Shown here piece by piece: positions 19,791-31,270 of a stretch of 64,000 nt of DNA (its first letter is position 1; each line of letters begins with the position of its first letter). Origin of the DNA: Amylostereum areolatum (lineage: Eukaryota; Basidiomycota; Agaricomycetes; Russulales; Stereaceae); NCBI GenBank assembly GCA_012932865.1, contig SAXG01000010.1, forward strand, positions 496,001 through 560,000. The letters run 5' to 3'. The position numbers and the translations under genes were made by a program. A model generated the notes under the pieces. That model saw only the letters and a list, made by a program, of their open reading frames with translations, did no database searches and was not told the DNA's origin.

Positions 19791-20319
19791 CAGAGCATGA
19801 CACGAGTTGATCTGCGAATATCCGCGGGTTTTTTTGACAGGTACCTGTGGTCTCAAAATCAATACCTCAATCCTTACAGGTATCAGGCACACAGGTACCT
19901 GTACCCACGGGTTGGAAACCCATGGGTGTGCCTGGAGGGTACCCAAACAGGTACCCACAGGTATCACAGCTCATGTCCATCTTGGTCACTTTAAATGGTT
20001 GTATAGGGAACAAATATGGTAGTTGGATAGGTTATCAAGGGTGTAGTAGACTATAGAGGTGATGGAAGATGCATTCTGTAGAGTTTAGAAGGGTAGAAGC
20101 TAGTTAAAAGAGCAAAAATGATGGCTCAGGCATCAATTTTAGGCCCACAGGTTTCTCACAGGTACCTTTGCAGGTTAACTGGTATCTCAGAATCAATACC
20201 ACAATCCTTACAGGTATCAGGCACACAGGTACCTGTATCCACGGGTTGGATACCTGCGGGTATGCCTAAAGGGTACCCAAACAGGTACCTACAGGTATAG
20301 CAACTTGTGTCATGCTCTG
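19791..20319. mobile_element. hAT-like MITE, copy 2, uninterrupted
   Basis: 529 bp, ends CAGAGCATGACACGAGTT and its inverted match with one difference. Flanks CAGGAGGG (19783-19790) and TAGGAGGG (20320-20327) are an 8-bp duplication with one mismatch. It contains about ten CAGGTA motifs arranged in two symmetrical subterminal blocks separated by about 190 bp of unique sequence. This copy serves as the empty-site reference for the insertions in copy 1. Confidence 0.9.
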
Positions 20320-20329
20320 TAGGAGGGGG

Positions 20330-21210
20330 ATATGTACGTCGATAGTGTTGATTAAGAAGTTGGCTAGTAATTCGGTGCAGCGTACCGTGTTGATGGTTGG
20401 GACGTTCTCGTTGATCGTCCATATCTTTGTCATTCCATTGTATGCATCAAACGTACCGCGGTCCGAGTGAAAGAAATTGAGGCCGGCATAATGCATAAAT
20501 GCACCGGTTATTGAGTGAACCATGGTCCCAACACGGCTGTTGATCTTTGCCGATGTGTCAGTGTATGTAGATCTACAGGACGATGACTACTCGCCGATAG
20601 CATGAATGAGTCAACAGTGGGGTCGCAATTGTGGGCCCGGAGATCGGCTAGATGGGCTGGAGAAAAGAGAAAAATATTGAATACAAGGGATGAAAACAGA
20701 AGGGAGCATGTGAGGACGTACTGATTACATTATACTTCTCCTCCTGGTTGGGCACCGAGATGTGGATGGACTGCTCGTTCCAGTCGGTAGTCCACACGAT
20801 CTTATCAGCGGCGGACAGGCATATGAATACTCCAGATCACCCGGTGATGATGATTGCCGAGCAGAAACAACTGCTGTGGCCGGCCTTGCATATTGCATCC
20901 CGGTTGTAGCAACCTGGGTCGAGGTAGAGGTCAGATAAAACAAACAGAATGGTGGAAGGTTGAAACTCACCCTGTCCAAACTGCCCAGCCGTGAACTGGT
21001 GCTGCGAACAGTTTTGCCAGTCGCAGGCACCAGGCTGTGCATATCCAGGCTGTAGGTGGATGGGTAGCATGGTAAGGGGTGGGATGGATATGGTGGTGGA
21101 TTGGGGTGAGGACAATGGTCGGGATGAGGGTGCTCGAGGATGGCGGTCGGACTCGCACTGGGGGGTCAAGATGGGGGTTGGCGATGAAGAGGGAACCCTT
21201 TGCAACAAAT
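20330..21210 (-). pseudogene. Unrecognised gene relic
   Basis: On the minus strand, coding-like blocks separated by plausible short introns can be seen: LQPGYAQPGACDWQNCSQHQ (about 21050), a donor GTGAGT and an acceptor near 20912, SGVFICLSAADKIVWTTDW and NEQSIHISVPNQEEKYNVI (about 20740-20830), LADLRAHNCDPTVDSFMLSA (about 20600), and HSDRGTFDAYNGMTKIWTI (about 20440). They lie in different frames and stops separate some, so the gene is probably decayed. I do not recognise the family and infer no function. Confidence 0.35.
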
Positions 21211-21379
21211 ATATAAAGGCTTCTGAGGCTAGGAGAGCCAATTGCGTAGCTCCCAGGACTTGCGAGCGCCTAACCAAACATTGTGTCTGCCGTACAGGTT
21301 GTGTGAGATACTGTGAGTGCAATAGGAAACTGTGGTGACATGAGGCAATAGAAAACTGTGATGACACAAGGCAAGAAAG

Positions 21380-22250
21380 AAGAACATTATGTGCATGAAC
21401 AGGATAGCTCCAGGGGGATGCAAAACAACTTGTGTTCTTGCCAGGGTAGAATTGAAGGATCCCTCAGGTGAGTCCATTAACGTCTTTGACATGCCGACTA
21501 GGTTGATCAAGGGCACCAAAAATGCGGGATCATCATTACTGCTAGCATGACCTCCTTGTTTCCCAGAAACAAGGGTAACATCCGGCCTGATTTTTGCTTA
21601 AATAACATCACCCCTGATTCCTGAGGAAATGTGATATAAATTATTTAATAATCATTACAACCCTTTCCGAGAAAAAAAGCCTGAAGATAGATAAGCATTA
21701 ATCAACCTAGAATCATAGCCTGTCTCTGAGGAATTCCTTTAACTGATCTTAGTCTTGTTTCTGGAATAACATTCAAAATCAAGTCAGGATAAGTCTACCC
21801 TTTTTTCCATAGCATTGTTTAAACTATTCACATCCATGTTCTACAGGAAGCAAGCCTGCACACATTTAAACTGTCTTCCCATTGTTTTTCACTGTGTTTC
21901 ACATGAAACAAGACTCGCCATACTTAAACTGTCTTCATGTTGTTTTCACCATGTTTCCACATAATGAGTTTTACAACAAGCTCAATATTTTCTGGGAAAC
22001 ATGTATGAGATTATGTTTAAAGACTTCATCCTGGATTCCGAGAATACATGCAAAGTTCATTTAAACTGTTTCTTGAAAAACACAGTGAGAGCTCGCAGCG
22101 TCACAACAACATGAGATCTATTTCTGTGACAAGATATGTCTTGCATAGCATGTCATACAGGTTCTGTGAGTCAGGAAGATGTCACACACAAGATCCAAGT
22201 CACATCTCATAAGTAACACAAAGTACACAAGTACAGAGAATACTCCTTAC
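21380..22250. other. AT-rich DNA, no gene seen
   Basis: No long open frame, repeat or RNA gene recognised. Base composition is clearly more AT-rich than the surroundings. Confidence 0.6.
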
Positions 22251-22254
22251 TCCT

Positions 22255-22626
22255 CACGGCTAGATGGATGGATCGGATAGATGGACAGCCTGTGGACAGA
22301 CTGACTGACTGACTGACAGACAGACATTGACAGACAGACAGATGGACGGACATTGATTGACGGATGGACAGGCAAACAGACGGATGGACGAACATTGACA
22401 GACGAACAGACAGACAGATGGACAGATGGATGGATAGACAGACGGACAGACGGACATTGACAGACGGACAGACAGATAGAAGGATGGACAGACAGATGGA
22501 CGGAAAGACATTGATGGACGGACAGACATTGACAGACGGACAGACATTGACAGATGGACAGACAGACAGAAGGATGGACAGATGGACAGACAGACAGATG
22601 GACAGACAGATGGACATTGACAGATG

Positions 22627-22660
<34 letters not shown>

Positions 22661-23020
22661 TGGACAGACGGATTGACAGACAAACATTGACAGATGCACA
22701 GATGGATCGACAGACAAACATTGACAGATACTGACAGGCACTGGCAAACACTAACAGGCACTCACTGGCAATAACACTGATGGGCACTAACAATGGGCAC
22801 TGACAGACACTGACAATAGCCACTAACGAGCACTGATGGACACTGATAGACACCGATGGGCAATAACAACTGACACTGACAGACACCCAGGCAATAACAA
22901 AACACTGACAACAGCCACCAACGGACATCGACGGGCACCGACGGGCACCGACAGTCCACAGACACCAATGAGCATTGACAGACACTGACAGACACTGACA
23001 GACAACCAGTGACAGTCACC
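22255..23020. repeat. GACA/GACG-type microsatellite array
   Basis: Roughly 770 bp of degenerate 4-bp repeats (GACA, GACG, GATG) with ACATTGACAGAC interspersed; from about 22740 the units lengthen (CACTGACAGACACTGACAA). The Cys/Leu/Ser/Val/Pro-rich minus-strand frames are translations of the repeat, not genes. Confidence 0.95.
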
Positions 23021-23110
23021 AACAGCTCACACTCAGTAAGTCGAACGAGACCGTGCGAGAGCAAGGTTGAATGGGTAGAGCTTTTTGAGTGTTATATATA
23101 GTACATTAGA

Positions 23111-24073
23111 CTAAGACATATTACTAGAGCGGGTACCGTAGGTGTACACATGGTGAATACATGTCACTTTTCCTCCTCCATTATCCCGCACTTCAACGAC
23201 CATTGCATCTAATGTGTTGCAAGGGGAAAGCAAAACGACGAGGCTGAACTCCGATTCAGGCCTGTCATCCATTACCCAGTCGCTGAGCCAAACAGGACGG
23301 TAAGCATCCATATACTGATTATTATGAAAGGGAAACGAGGCCGTCCGCTCGTGGCAGGATGACGGTAATCCTTGCAGGTGAGACACGGACACAATGCCCC
23401 AGACGGTAAGCTGTTGTGGAGCAACACGACAAAGTCTCTCTCCCCGTCCCAAGCCGATGGTGATGTTTGTGACGGAGACCGGGGATTCGAAGTGGACACC
23501 GATAGTCCCCTGGGCGCCATGAAATGCCTAGCATAAGTGCGAAGGGAGGGGGGGAAAGGTGATCGTGGATGAGGCGGACAGAAAGGGGGGAGAGGATTTG
23601 CGTGTTAGGACCCTGCTGAACCACCCGGCAACGCGAACATCGAGACACAGTTGAGGTCAATAGGTCCCTGAAGTGAATTCGGAGATAACGAATGCGCCGG
23701 CATCCAAACAACTGAAGTCTTGGATAAGAGCTCGATGCTGGATAGGCTTGTCGAAGCTGCTGACGATGGCTTCAAGATGACAACGGCCGGTGTGGAGTAC
23801 GAAGCCGCCTTGCATTGGGCTCGTTGGTGGTCCGTTGCAGAGGATGTGGAGAGAAATGGGGGGGTGAAGGACTGGGACCGTGAACATGATAGGGTGCATT
23901 TCCAGGAAAGAGGGTGCGAATGCCACGGCCAATCCAACGAAAAGAAGGCTGGTGATGCTGATGGGATGGACAAGGATTAAGAGGCAGGAGCACGTTCTCG
24001 AACACATCACAGCAACCTCCTGCCACAACGGCGCATTCTCCTCCAATGAGGCGGGCTGCAGCGATGCAGGCAT
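23111..24073 (-). CDS. SUN-domain protein, possibly degenerate
   Basis: SUN proteins sit in the nuclear envelope and link it to the cytoskeleton. From ATG 24073 the first exon encodes a short N-terminus, one predicted membrane segment (ITSLLFVGLAVAFAPSF, residues about 39-55) and a segment ending in DAGAFVISEFTSGTY. A second exon from 23527 (acceptor TATGCTAG) to the TAG at 23111 is a clean 138-codon frame with the C-terminal SUN fold signature: GAQGTIGVHFESPVSVTNIT, LTVWGIV, and MVVEVRDNGGG with VTCIHHVYTYG. The expected Trp of the VRDNWG motif is Gly. Between the exons the first frame hits TGA at 23657, so either an unrecognised intron or a frameshift lies between 23530 and 23660. Confidence 0.65.
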
Positions 24074-24224
24074 GGATTTCCCCTACGAGTCATCAAGTGA
24101 GTTCCAGCTCGTCGCTTGGGATGCTATTTCAGACGCACCACCATAGTACCCTTTCCTTCCACGTCGATAAAGGACGGTTGCTCTTGCAAGAAGTTCTGCC
24201 GACCATATAATGCTTTGCCTCGCT

Positions 24225-24653
24225 CTACCGCGTTCTGAAAACCGAGTTTGCATAGCATAATCGCTGGTAGGGTTCAAGGGGCAGATGGTGTGAGAAATTG
24301 ATGGCAGAGTTCAGCGTTAAGTGAATGCGGAAGAGAGGTGACACATATCTAAGCGCCAAGCACTTTGCGGCCATCACTATTTCTCGAACAAAGTCACACT
24401 TGGACGAAGTCACAGCAAAACATTGTTTATTACAGTCGTCTTCAGCGCATAAGTATCTAACATGAGCCCCTTCTCCTCCAAGGGGACGGCGACAACGCAT
24501 ATTTACCTCCCTAACATAAGTTCCTGCTGCTCCCACCACGGCTCTGGGGACGGCGATGATGTATATTTTTACCTCTCCTGTCCGTAGCCAGTCATCAAGC
24601 TCCGTGAGTGATGCTTCTTCCTTGGGTAGTGGTTTCTGGTTTGGAAGGTTCAT
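24225..24653 (-). other. Open frame of unknown status
   Basis: 142 codons on the minus strand with mixed, not low-complexity, composition (ELDDWLRTGEVKIYIIAVPR, CAEDDCNKQCFAVTSSKCDF). It ends just upstream of the SUN gene and follows the conserved unknown gene at 24724. It may be a real 3' gene, or the tail of a relic. I do not recognise it. Confidence 0.3.
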
Positions 24654-24723
24654 ATGAACGTAACGAGCCGCTCGTCTGGAGATGAATAAGACATTGTAAT
24701 GCCGTAGGAGGTAAAAGGGAGCC

Positions 24724-25460
24724 TCACAAGCGTAAGGAATCAGATAGTTCCAACGACACCGGTGGCTTCATTCTGAGTTCTGCGCGACGTCGAGGAGTGA
24801 GTGTTGCAAGCCAATCTTTGTTATAGAAGTTTCTGGGCAGTTCGGTGACGGGATTCCCCTTCACCACCTTATCCGACAGTTTACGGACTCTGCACCAATT
24901 TCCCCTGGCGACCCCTCCATTTGGGTTGAACTTTGTCGACAAGTGCAGCAGGTCAAGATGCCAAATCCATGCACTTAGCTCTGGTGCCCGCCAGTCGTCG
25001 TTAACGATGCGGTAGTGTCTTGTCCCTCCAACATGTTCCGATTTGTCGCCGCTGTGGCCTGCGATACCCATGGCTTGTAGGGCTAGAAGGAAACACAGGA
25101 GCTCGTCGAAATATTCACAAACGTGATGGCGGGTCACAGCCATCTGCAATAGTATGATGTGGGTACAAAGAAAAAGAACAACACGCCAAAATAACGTACA
25201 GTTACGTGGCACCCGTGATGTGCATTTTGAATGGCCCTTGCGCTTCTACCCTCTTGTTCCGGAGGCTGCTCCAAGTGAATTTTCTCGTAATGCTTTTTGA
25301 TCGTTTTGATGTACTGTGCCTGTTCAGGAACCTGGACGACCTGGGAACCTGGACGAAATGTCCCGATATCGTCCTCCTGTGCGATTTTCCAAGATCGGAA
25401 AGTTACAATGCATTGTATACATAGTTTAGTGACTTCAAAGCTCGATTTCGTGCACAGAAT
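24724..25460 (-). pseudogene. Uncharacterised agaricomycete family, C-terminal half
   Basis: Two minus-strand exons joined across an intron (donor GTACGT near 25199, acceptor near 25143) encode YIKTIKKHYEKIHLEQPP, then HHVCEYFDELLCFLLALQAM, GGTRHYRIVNDDWRAPELSA with WIWHLDLLHL, and PVTELPRNFYNKDWLATLTP to the stop at 24724. The pattern RHYRI..WRAPEL..W and LPRNFY..DWL is the C-terminal signature of a multi-copy, function-unknown protein family that I associate with agaricomycete genomes. The N-terminal signature of that family appears on the same strand 5.8 kb upstream (31271-33438). Start not found here. Confidence 0.5.
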
Positions 25461-25499
25461 ATGTATACATGCAATGGTGATTGCGTTCAAAGTAGTTGA

Positions 25500-26174
25500 T
25501 TTGGCTGATTTTCCTAAAATGGCACGTGCAGCCTGCCGTCTTCACGCCATCTTGCTTCTCTCCTTCCGCCATCCAACCCTCCTCTCCCACCACCTGTTCT
25601 CATCGAAACATCATACCCAGAACATCACCTTCATATGTCCATAACACCTCAAGCTACACATTCCCAGGCTCCACGCCCACACCTGCTGGCAACCCTGTTT
25701 TTCCCCCGGCACAACATGTGGACGGCACAGGTGTCTACAATTTAGGACACCCACTACATACTCCAAGGTATGCATTATCTCATGTGTATACTCACTTTTT
25801 CCTGTGTCCGCTGATTTTTATCGATTTTATCATCAGAGTTATAGGCCCATCTTGAGTAATGGGCGACTTTTCGCTCCTGTCCATCCTCAAAATGATATCT
25901 CGGAAACATGGGATGGGGAAGTGTGGTGCGTGTCTGTAGCTTTTCTTAGACATCCTCCTCATGTTCTACTACCATTAAGATCGTTGTTTCACGTCTCGAT
26001 CTTGCGGAACAGGTGGTGGGAAGTGTCAGGCATCTCAAAATGGCCAGTTCACATTCATCTCCGTTTACTTTGCGCCCCCCTCTTGTACACATGCTTTCCT
26101 ACACCTCTTGGCATGAATAAACCACGTTTCCACCACTTTTGGTGTCTGAGAACTCCGTTAAACCAACCACGGCC
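25500..26174. other. Spacer upstream of the pogo-type gene
   Basis: No gene recognised. I searched for terminal inverted repeats matching sequence downstream of 28771 and saw none. Confidence 0.5.
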
Positions 26175-26181
26175 TATAAAA
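26175..26181 (+). promoter_or_regulatory. Likely TATA box of the pogo-type gene
   Basis: TATAAAA within GGCCTATAAAAACACC, 90 bp before the ATG at 26265. Confidence 0.6.
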
Positions 26182-26264
26182 ACACCTCGGAGCGTGCCCT
26201 CTACACCCCAGCATCAACCTCCCTTTCTACGCATCCAGTCCTCAACCCCATCCTTCACCAGAGA

Positions 26265-28770
26265 ATGTCCGAAACCACTCCCAGAACCCCTACCAACCCT
26301 CGGATTGACTCAGATAATCAAGAAGAACGCATCGCCGCCGCCATTAATGCCCTCCGTGCCGCAGGTGAAACCATTGAAGGGCGTCCTAAGCTCTCGGTCA
26401 ATGCTGCAGCGAAGGCATTCAATGTTCCGAGAACAACACTCCATGGCCGTTATAATGGTGTCCGGACCCGCGCTGAAGCCCACGAGCATCAGCAGAAGCT
26501 GTCCGCCTCGCAAGAGAGTGTCATTGTAACTTGGCTCAAGGTACGTCTACTGGTCAGTATCCTGGTCTTTTTTCCACCGTGCTCATAGCGTTGGCATGTT
26601 AATAGGTTCTAGGACGACGTGCGGTGCCTCTGCACGCTCAAACTCTTCGCGACTTTGCATCAAAGGTTGCTGGTGAACCTGTCGGCGAGTCTTGGGTTCG
26701 CCGTTTCCTCGGCCGCCATCCAGAACTCAAGATCAAGTGGACGGTGGGTCTCGAGGCCTGTCGTGCTCAGAACCTCAATGCAACACTCGTTGAAGAATAC
26801 TTTGAAATTGTCCGTGAGCTCATAACGAAGTACAACATCCCCCCCGAAAATATCTATAATATGGACGAAAAGGGCCTACTGCTTGGGATCGGAAAGCGTG
26901 TCCGGGCAATCATCGACCGGGACCAGAAGGAGGTCCACCATTTGGAAGACGGGAATCGCGAGCTCGTGACTGTCATTGAGTGCGTCTCTGCTGACGGGGC
27001 CGTTCTTCGACCCTCTGTCATCTACAAGGGTGTGCGCCGTGATCTGGGGTGGGGGGAACATAACCCATGTAATGCAAGGTATGTATTTTTGTTCCTGCAT
27101 TCAGTTGTACCTAGAGGCCTGATCTCGTTCACAGCATTTCGCACTCGCCAAAAGGCTGGACGGATCAGGAACTCGGTAGCTTATGGATGGAGAAGGACTT
27201 CCTCCCTCAAAGTCAGGACCGCAACACGACCAGTAAACCGCGTTTGCTCATCCTTGACGGACATAACTCCCACTGCACGTACAAGTTCTGCAAACTGGCC
27301 GAGAATAATGATGTCCACATCATTTGCCTTCCATCCCATTCCACTCACGCTCTGCAGCCGTGCGATGTTGGGGTCTTCGGTCCTCTAGCTTCATGCTGGA
27401 AGTCTGAAGTCAACAAGGCATCGCGCGAGAGCATTCCTATCACCAAGTATAACTTGCTGCAGTACTATTCGGACGCTCGCACCTGGGCCTTCACACCACA
27501 GACAATCCTGTCCGCCTTCAAAAAGACCGGCATCTGGCCTCTGAATCCGGACGCAATTGATCCCTCATATTTCGCCCCAGCCCTTAATACCACCACCAAG
27601 GCTGCACAGCCTATGCCCGCCGTACTTCCTTCGATCCTTGTTCCTACCCCGGATCCTACCCCCGTTCCCACACCTACTCCCACACCCTCCCCATCATCCA
27701 CACTTCTTACCACAAATGGAAACACCCTTGCACCTTCGGGATCAGCTGCTCCTTCGACATCTGCGACAAGTGCGGTCACAAGCGCACCATCTGCGCCCAG
27801 CTCGAGCCTTTCTAGCAACCCCCGCTTTGAGTTCGCAGAACTGCCCAAACAATTACCCCATACTGCAGCCCGGAAGGATCTCCGTGCCCAGAACAAGATT
27901 CTATTTCAGCTCCTCGAAGAAGCTCGCGATCAGCTTGTGCGTGGCCATGCACAGATGCAGCTCATGGACCACGAGAATGAGCGCCTCCGCGTGCGCGCCT
28001 TCAGGCGAGAAAAGCCGAAGAAGTTCAAGAATTCATCGCATGCTCGCCACATGACGAGTGAAGAAAACCTTGCTGAACTCGCTCACGCGCAATGGGAAGT
28101 AGCCATACAACATGTCCACAAGGAAGCGGAGCCAATTTTCAAGGAGCAACGGGATGCGATTACTGCTTACTACAAGCACAAGGCTGCGATGGAGAAGGCA
28201 AGGAAACAGGCCGAAGAGATGGATCAGAAGAGGCTGGAACGGGAGGCAAAGAAAGCAGCGGAGAATGCGGAAAAGGAGGAGCGTGCCAGGATTAGAAAGG
28301 AGGCGCAGCAAGCGAAGGCGATGCAGAAGGCAGCAGAGAAGGAAAGGAAGGCGGAAGAACGGGCAGCACTACAAGCACAGAAAGCGAGAGACCATGCTCG
28401 AAAAGCGGCCAAGAAGGCGGAGGCAGCCACTCGGAAGATGGCGAGACGGGCAGGCCCTGCGCATGCAGCGGCAGAGGTGAGTGACGAGGGTGACGAGTTT
28501 GTGGAGATGATGAGGCAATACGACAAGGAGACGGATGGGGGATCGACGACGGAGGAAGAGCTCGTGGAAGACGAGGACGTGCGGGTCATAACACCACCTC
28601 CGCCGTCGGATGGTGACAGTGACAACGAGATTTTGGGCACTATAATGGGCACACCTCGTGCTAGGCGGAAGGTCAGGCAAGCTGCTACGAGACCCGCCGT
28701 AACACAGGCCTCAATTATATCAGCTATCAACGCGCCTGTACGACGCTCTGCTAGACTCCAGATGCATTAA
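26265..28770 (+). CDS. Pogo-type (Tc1/mariner) DDE transposase, intact
   Basis: Three exons, 26265-26540, 26606-27078 and 27135-28770, with GTACGT..AATAG and GTATGT..CACAG introns, give 794 codons without a break. Domains: an HTH_psq-like DNA-binding region (about 25-90, SVNAAAKAFNVPRTTLHGR); a CENP-B-type HTH (about 95-150, LRDFASKVAGEPVGESWVRR); the DDE core with Asp179 in YNMDEKG, Asp291 in LILDGHNSH and Asp327 in LQPCDVGVFGPL; a Pro/Ser/Thr linker (about 390-460); a Lys/Glu/Ala-rich coiled coil (about 540-660); and an acidic tail. All three catalytic residues are present. No terminal repeats were found, so it is either a mobile copy with ends I missed or a host-retained gene. It lies between the two halves of the uncharacterised family gene. 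Confidence 0.9.
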
Positions 28771-29047
28771 CTCTTCCGCTCGGCTCCTGTACTTGATACT
28801 GCATTGCTATTGTTATTTATGCTAGTCGACGTCAAGCGAACAAACCAGAACAGAACAATCGTACAACGCATTGGCAATATCAAGGTATAATACTACAATG
28901 TACACAGAGGAGACGCGAGCATAGATAGAGAGAGAAACACAAACGGAGAGACAGAGACTTCCAAAAAAAAACCCGAGTCACATACCCACATGTACCCAAC
29001 CAAGATCACCCTCGTACCCGGCACTGTAGGGCGGGACGATCCCCCCT

Positions 29048-30181
29048 TCACTCAAAAACCCTCCAACACTGGACCGTGCCGCACATGCTGGCTCGCGCAT
29101 CTTGCACGGAGCAGGCGATGGTGTATCCACCCGACGAGCACTCTGTAACCGTTGGTGACATGCTCAACGTAGGTGTAGGCGAGGCCTCGAAAAGAGAGGG
29201 CGCCGCGTATGCCCACGTCGAGCGAAGAACGGGTTCAGGCACTGCAAGAGGGGCGACGAGCGGGGTCGGCGGCGGGATGGGCATCCATGGGCCTTGCGCG
29301 GTGTTGCAGGAGGCGGTCGAGGCGGATATGTGTGGTGGGGGAGCGGGAGGTATGAAGCCCTCCGGTGGGGGCTGTGGCTGGAAGGCGTTCGCGGGGAGCG
29401 TGCTGCTCCTCCGTAGGTCATGCGAGGACTGCGGCATCGCGACACCGGGCGTGCTACCCGACGTCGACGTATCGACAGATGCGTCAGTACTGCTGCACTC
29501 AGCGAAGAGCGAGCCCTCATTCCGACTGCGTGTCACGGATGCACGCGTGGATGGCTCCTTTCCTACCCACAACCGCCACTCGAGAGCCTCACCGAGGGCA
29601 CGTTCGCAATGACCGATCTCCCGTGCGGGAAGACCGGCGAGCCTCGCCCAGGCGCGGTTCGTGTGACCTTTATCTTGCGTGAACTTCGACGCTAGGATGA
29701 GGGACGCGAGGAAGATCCTGCAAGGGCAGAGGAGGGGGGAGGGAAGAGGCGGAAGGGGAGGGAGGGCATCCTGGCAGGGCTTTTTCGGGGGGGAGCCATC
29801 GCAAGCGCCTTCCGGGACATTGGGCGCGGCGTGGGGCGGCGTGTAATCTGATACGCAGACGATGGGCAGCGCCGTGTCCTCTTCCTTGTAGCAGGAATCC
29901 TGGAAGTCGTCCAGGATGACGTCGTCGATGTTTTCCTGGAAAAGGAGGTCATCGGCAAGGACGACGCGGTGGGTTTGATCGACCTCGCCCCGTACTCCGT
30001 GACCTTCGCGTTCTTGACGAGCTAGTTCCGGAACCTTGGACCAGACGGCTTCGAGGTAGCATAGTGCTGTCTGCAGGACACTGCAAAAAGTCCGCGATCG
30101 ACGCAGGACTTCGTGCACGAATCCACGCAGCGAGGCAGCGCCGTTGATGTCGCCGTCGAAGGTCGAAGGGGCGTTGGCCAT
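29048..30181 (-). CDS. PCL-type G1/S cyclin (Pho85-cyclin family)
   Basis: A single uninterrupted frame of 377 codons from ATG 30181. Cyclins of this family activate a Pho85/Cdk5-type kinase and act in cell-cycle entry and polarity. The cyclin box is split by an acidic insert as in basidiomycete members: LRGFVHEVLRRSR and VLQTALCYLEAVWSKVPEL (residues about 13-50), VRGEVDQTHRVVLADDL, the insert (about 85-140), then PSPLLCPCRIFLASLILASK, NRAWARLAGL and EIGHCERALGEALEWRLWVG. A Pro/Ser-rich C-terminal tail of about 170 residues follows. The start fits because homology begins 14 residues later; frame upstream is open but Pro-rich. It is the one clearly intact non-transposon gene here. Confidence 0.88.
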   Translation of the reverse strand: MANAPSTFDGDINGAASLRGFVHEVLRRSRTFCSVLQTALCYLEAVWSKVPELARQEREGHGVRGEVDQTHRVVLADDLLFQENIDDVILDDFQDSCYKEEDTALPIVCVSDYTPPHAAPNVPEGACDGSPPKKPCQDALPPLPPLPSPLLCPCRIFLASLILASKFTQDKGHTNRAWARLAGLPAREIGHCERALGEALEWRLWVGKEPSTRASVTRSRNEGSLFAECSSTDASVDTSTSGSTPGVAMPQSSHDLRRSSTLPANAFQPQPPPEGFIPPAPPPHISASTASCNTAQGPWMPIPPPTPLVAPLAVPEPVLRSTWAYAAPSLFEASPTPTLSMSPTVTECSSGGYTIACSVQDARASMCGTVQCWRVFE

Positions 30182-31270
30182 GGTTACGGGGGGCGGTGGG
30201 AGAGTGCAGGGGTTGGGAGAGGGGAGGATGCGTGATTTAGAGAGACCGTGGGGGGGAAGGAAGTTGCATGTTTCTTCTGTGTGCATTAAACGGGGGTGGT
30301 TGGCATGGGGGTGGCGGGGCGGGAGTAGTGGCGGTAGCGAAGATGGTGGGTATATCTTGAAGAGTCCAGATATCGCAGAATGATCCGACAGTGATATCTG
30401 CACGGAACGGGGGGAAGCCTATGAACAGAGTCGGGTGGGAAAGGAGGAGAACGGCTCACCGAAGATGTTCTTGATGTACCACGCATTTGAACGTCACAAA
30501 AAGTGCCCTCGCAAGTTCGATGTTGGAGAGTTGGGGTGCAGAGGCATGGAAGAGGGCTGCACGGCCGAAGTCGGACGTCAGGGGGGGGCGTGAGTGTTAG
30601 CGAGAGGCTTGCAATTGTATTGTGTAGGAGGGATCGCCGTCGACGGTGCTGAGCGAAGGATCTCACTGCCTATGATGTCACTCATGCACGAGGCCATACG
30701 ATGGTCGGGGGGAGGGAGACAGATAAGGCCTTGGGGGAAAGAGTTCAGGAAGAAACTGTACACACCTGGCTAGAAAACCATCACATATGCTTGGTGGCAG
30801 TACACAGCGAGCTGAATGCGAGTTTCTGCGCCCAAAACGCCAGTCCTGTAAGAGATATGAGACGAAGATTGAGGAAGACAAGATCAGGATACGCACCTCG
30901 TGCGAGTGTGACCAATACTGCGCAATAAACAGCCAAATTTTGGTTCGTAATCGTGGGCGGTGACCCATAAAGGCCTGTAGAGTCGATATTCAAGGGTAGG
31001 ACGAAGAAGAGGACATGGATCCGAGTGGGGTGGTGGTCAAAAGATGACAAGATGATGGGCGCAGACGGCTTAGCGGCGGTTTCCCACGGCCGTCCGGCTT
31101 CCCAGTCAACGCGGTTTTTCGACCCTCCTACAGAAAATATTCATACCCGTTGCTCAAAGGCCCCTAAATTCTCGCAAATGCTTGAAACTCACTCCGAACA
31201 TGTAGAACTACGATATTCCCAGCTCTCACATTTGACGGCTTCCTCGATGTGAAAAAATTGGCCGAACACC
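30182..31270. other. Region with no certain gene
   Basis: Contains a minus-strand frame at 30781-31050 with a hydrophobic N-terminus (VLFFVLPLNI) and a possible intron (donor GTGCGTATCC, acceptor CTTACAG near 30850), but neither a family nor a complete model could be supported. Confidence 0.4.

Noticed and set aside
20725..21367. Minus-strand ORFs of 105-176 codons as complete genes
   Set aside because: The best coding-like blocks change frame between them and no start-to-stop model could be supported; kept only as an unrecognised relic.
22207..22985. Cys/Leu/Ser/Val-rich minus-strand ORFs of up to 241 codons resembling a repetitive secreted protein
   Set aside because: Direct translation of the GACA/GACG array in all three frames.
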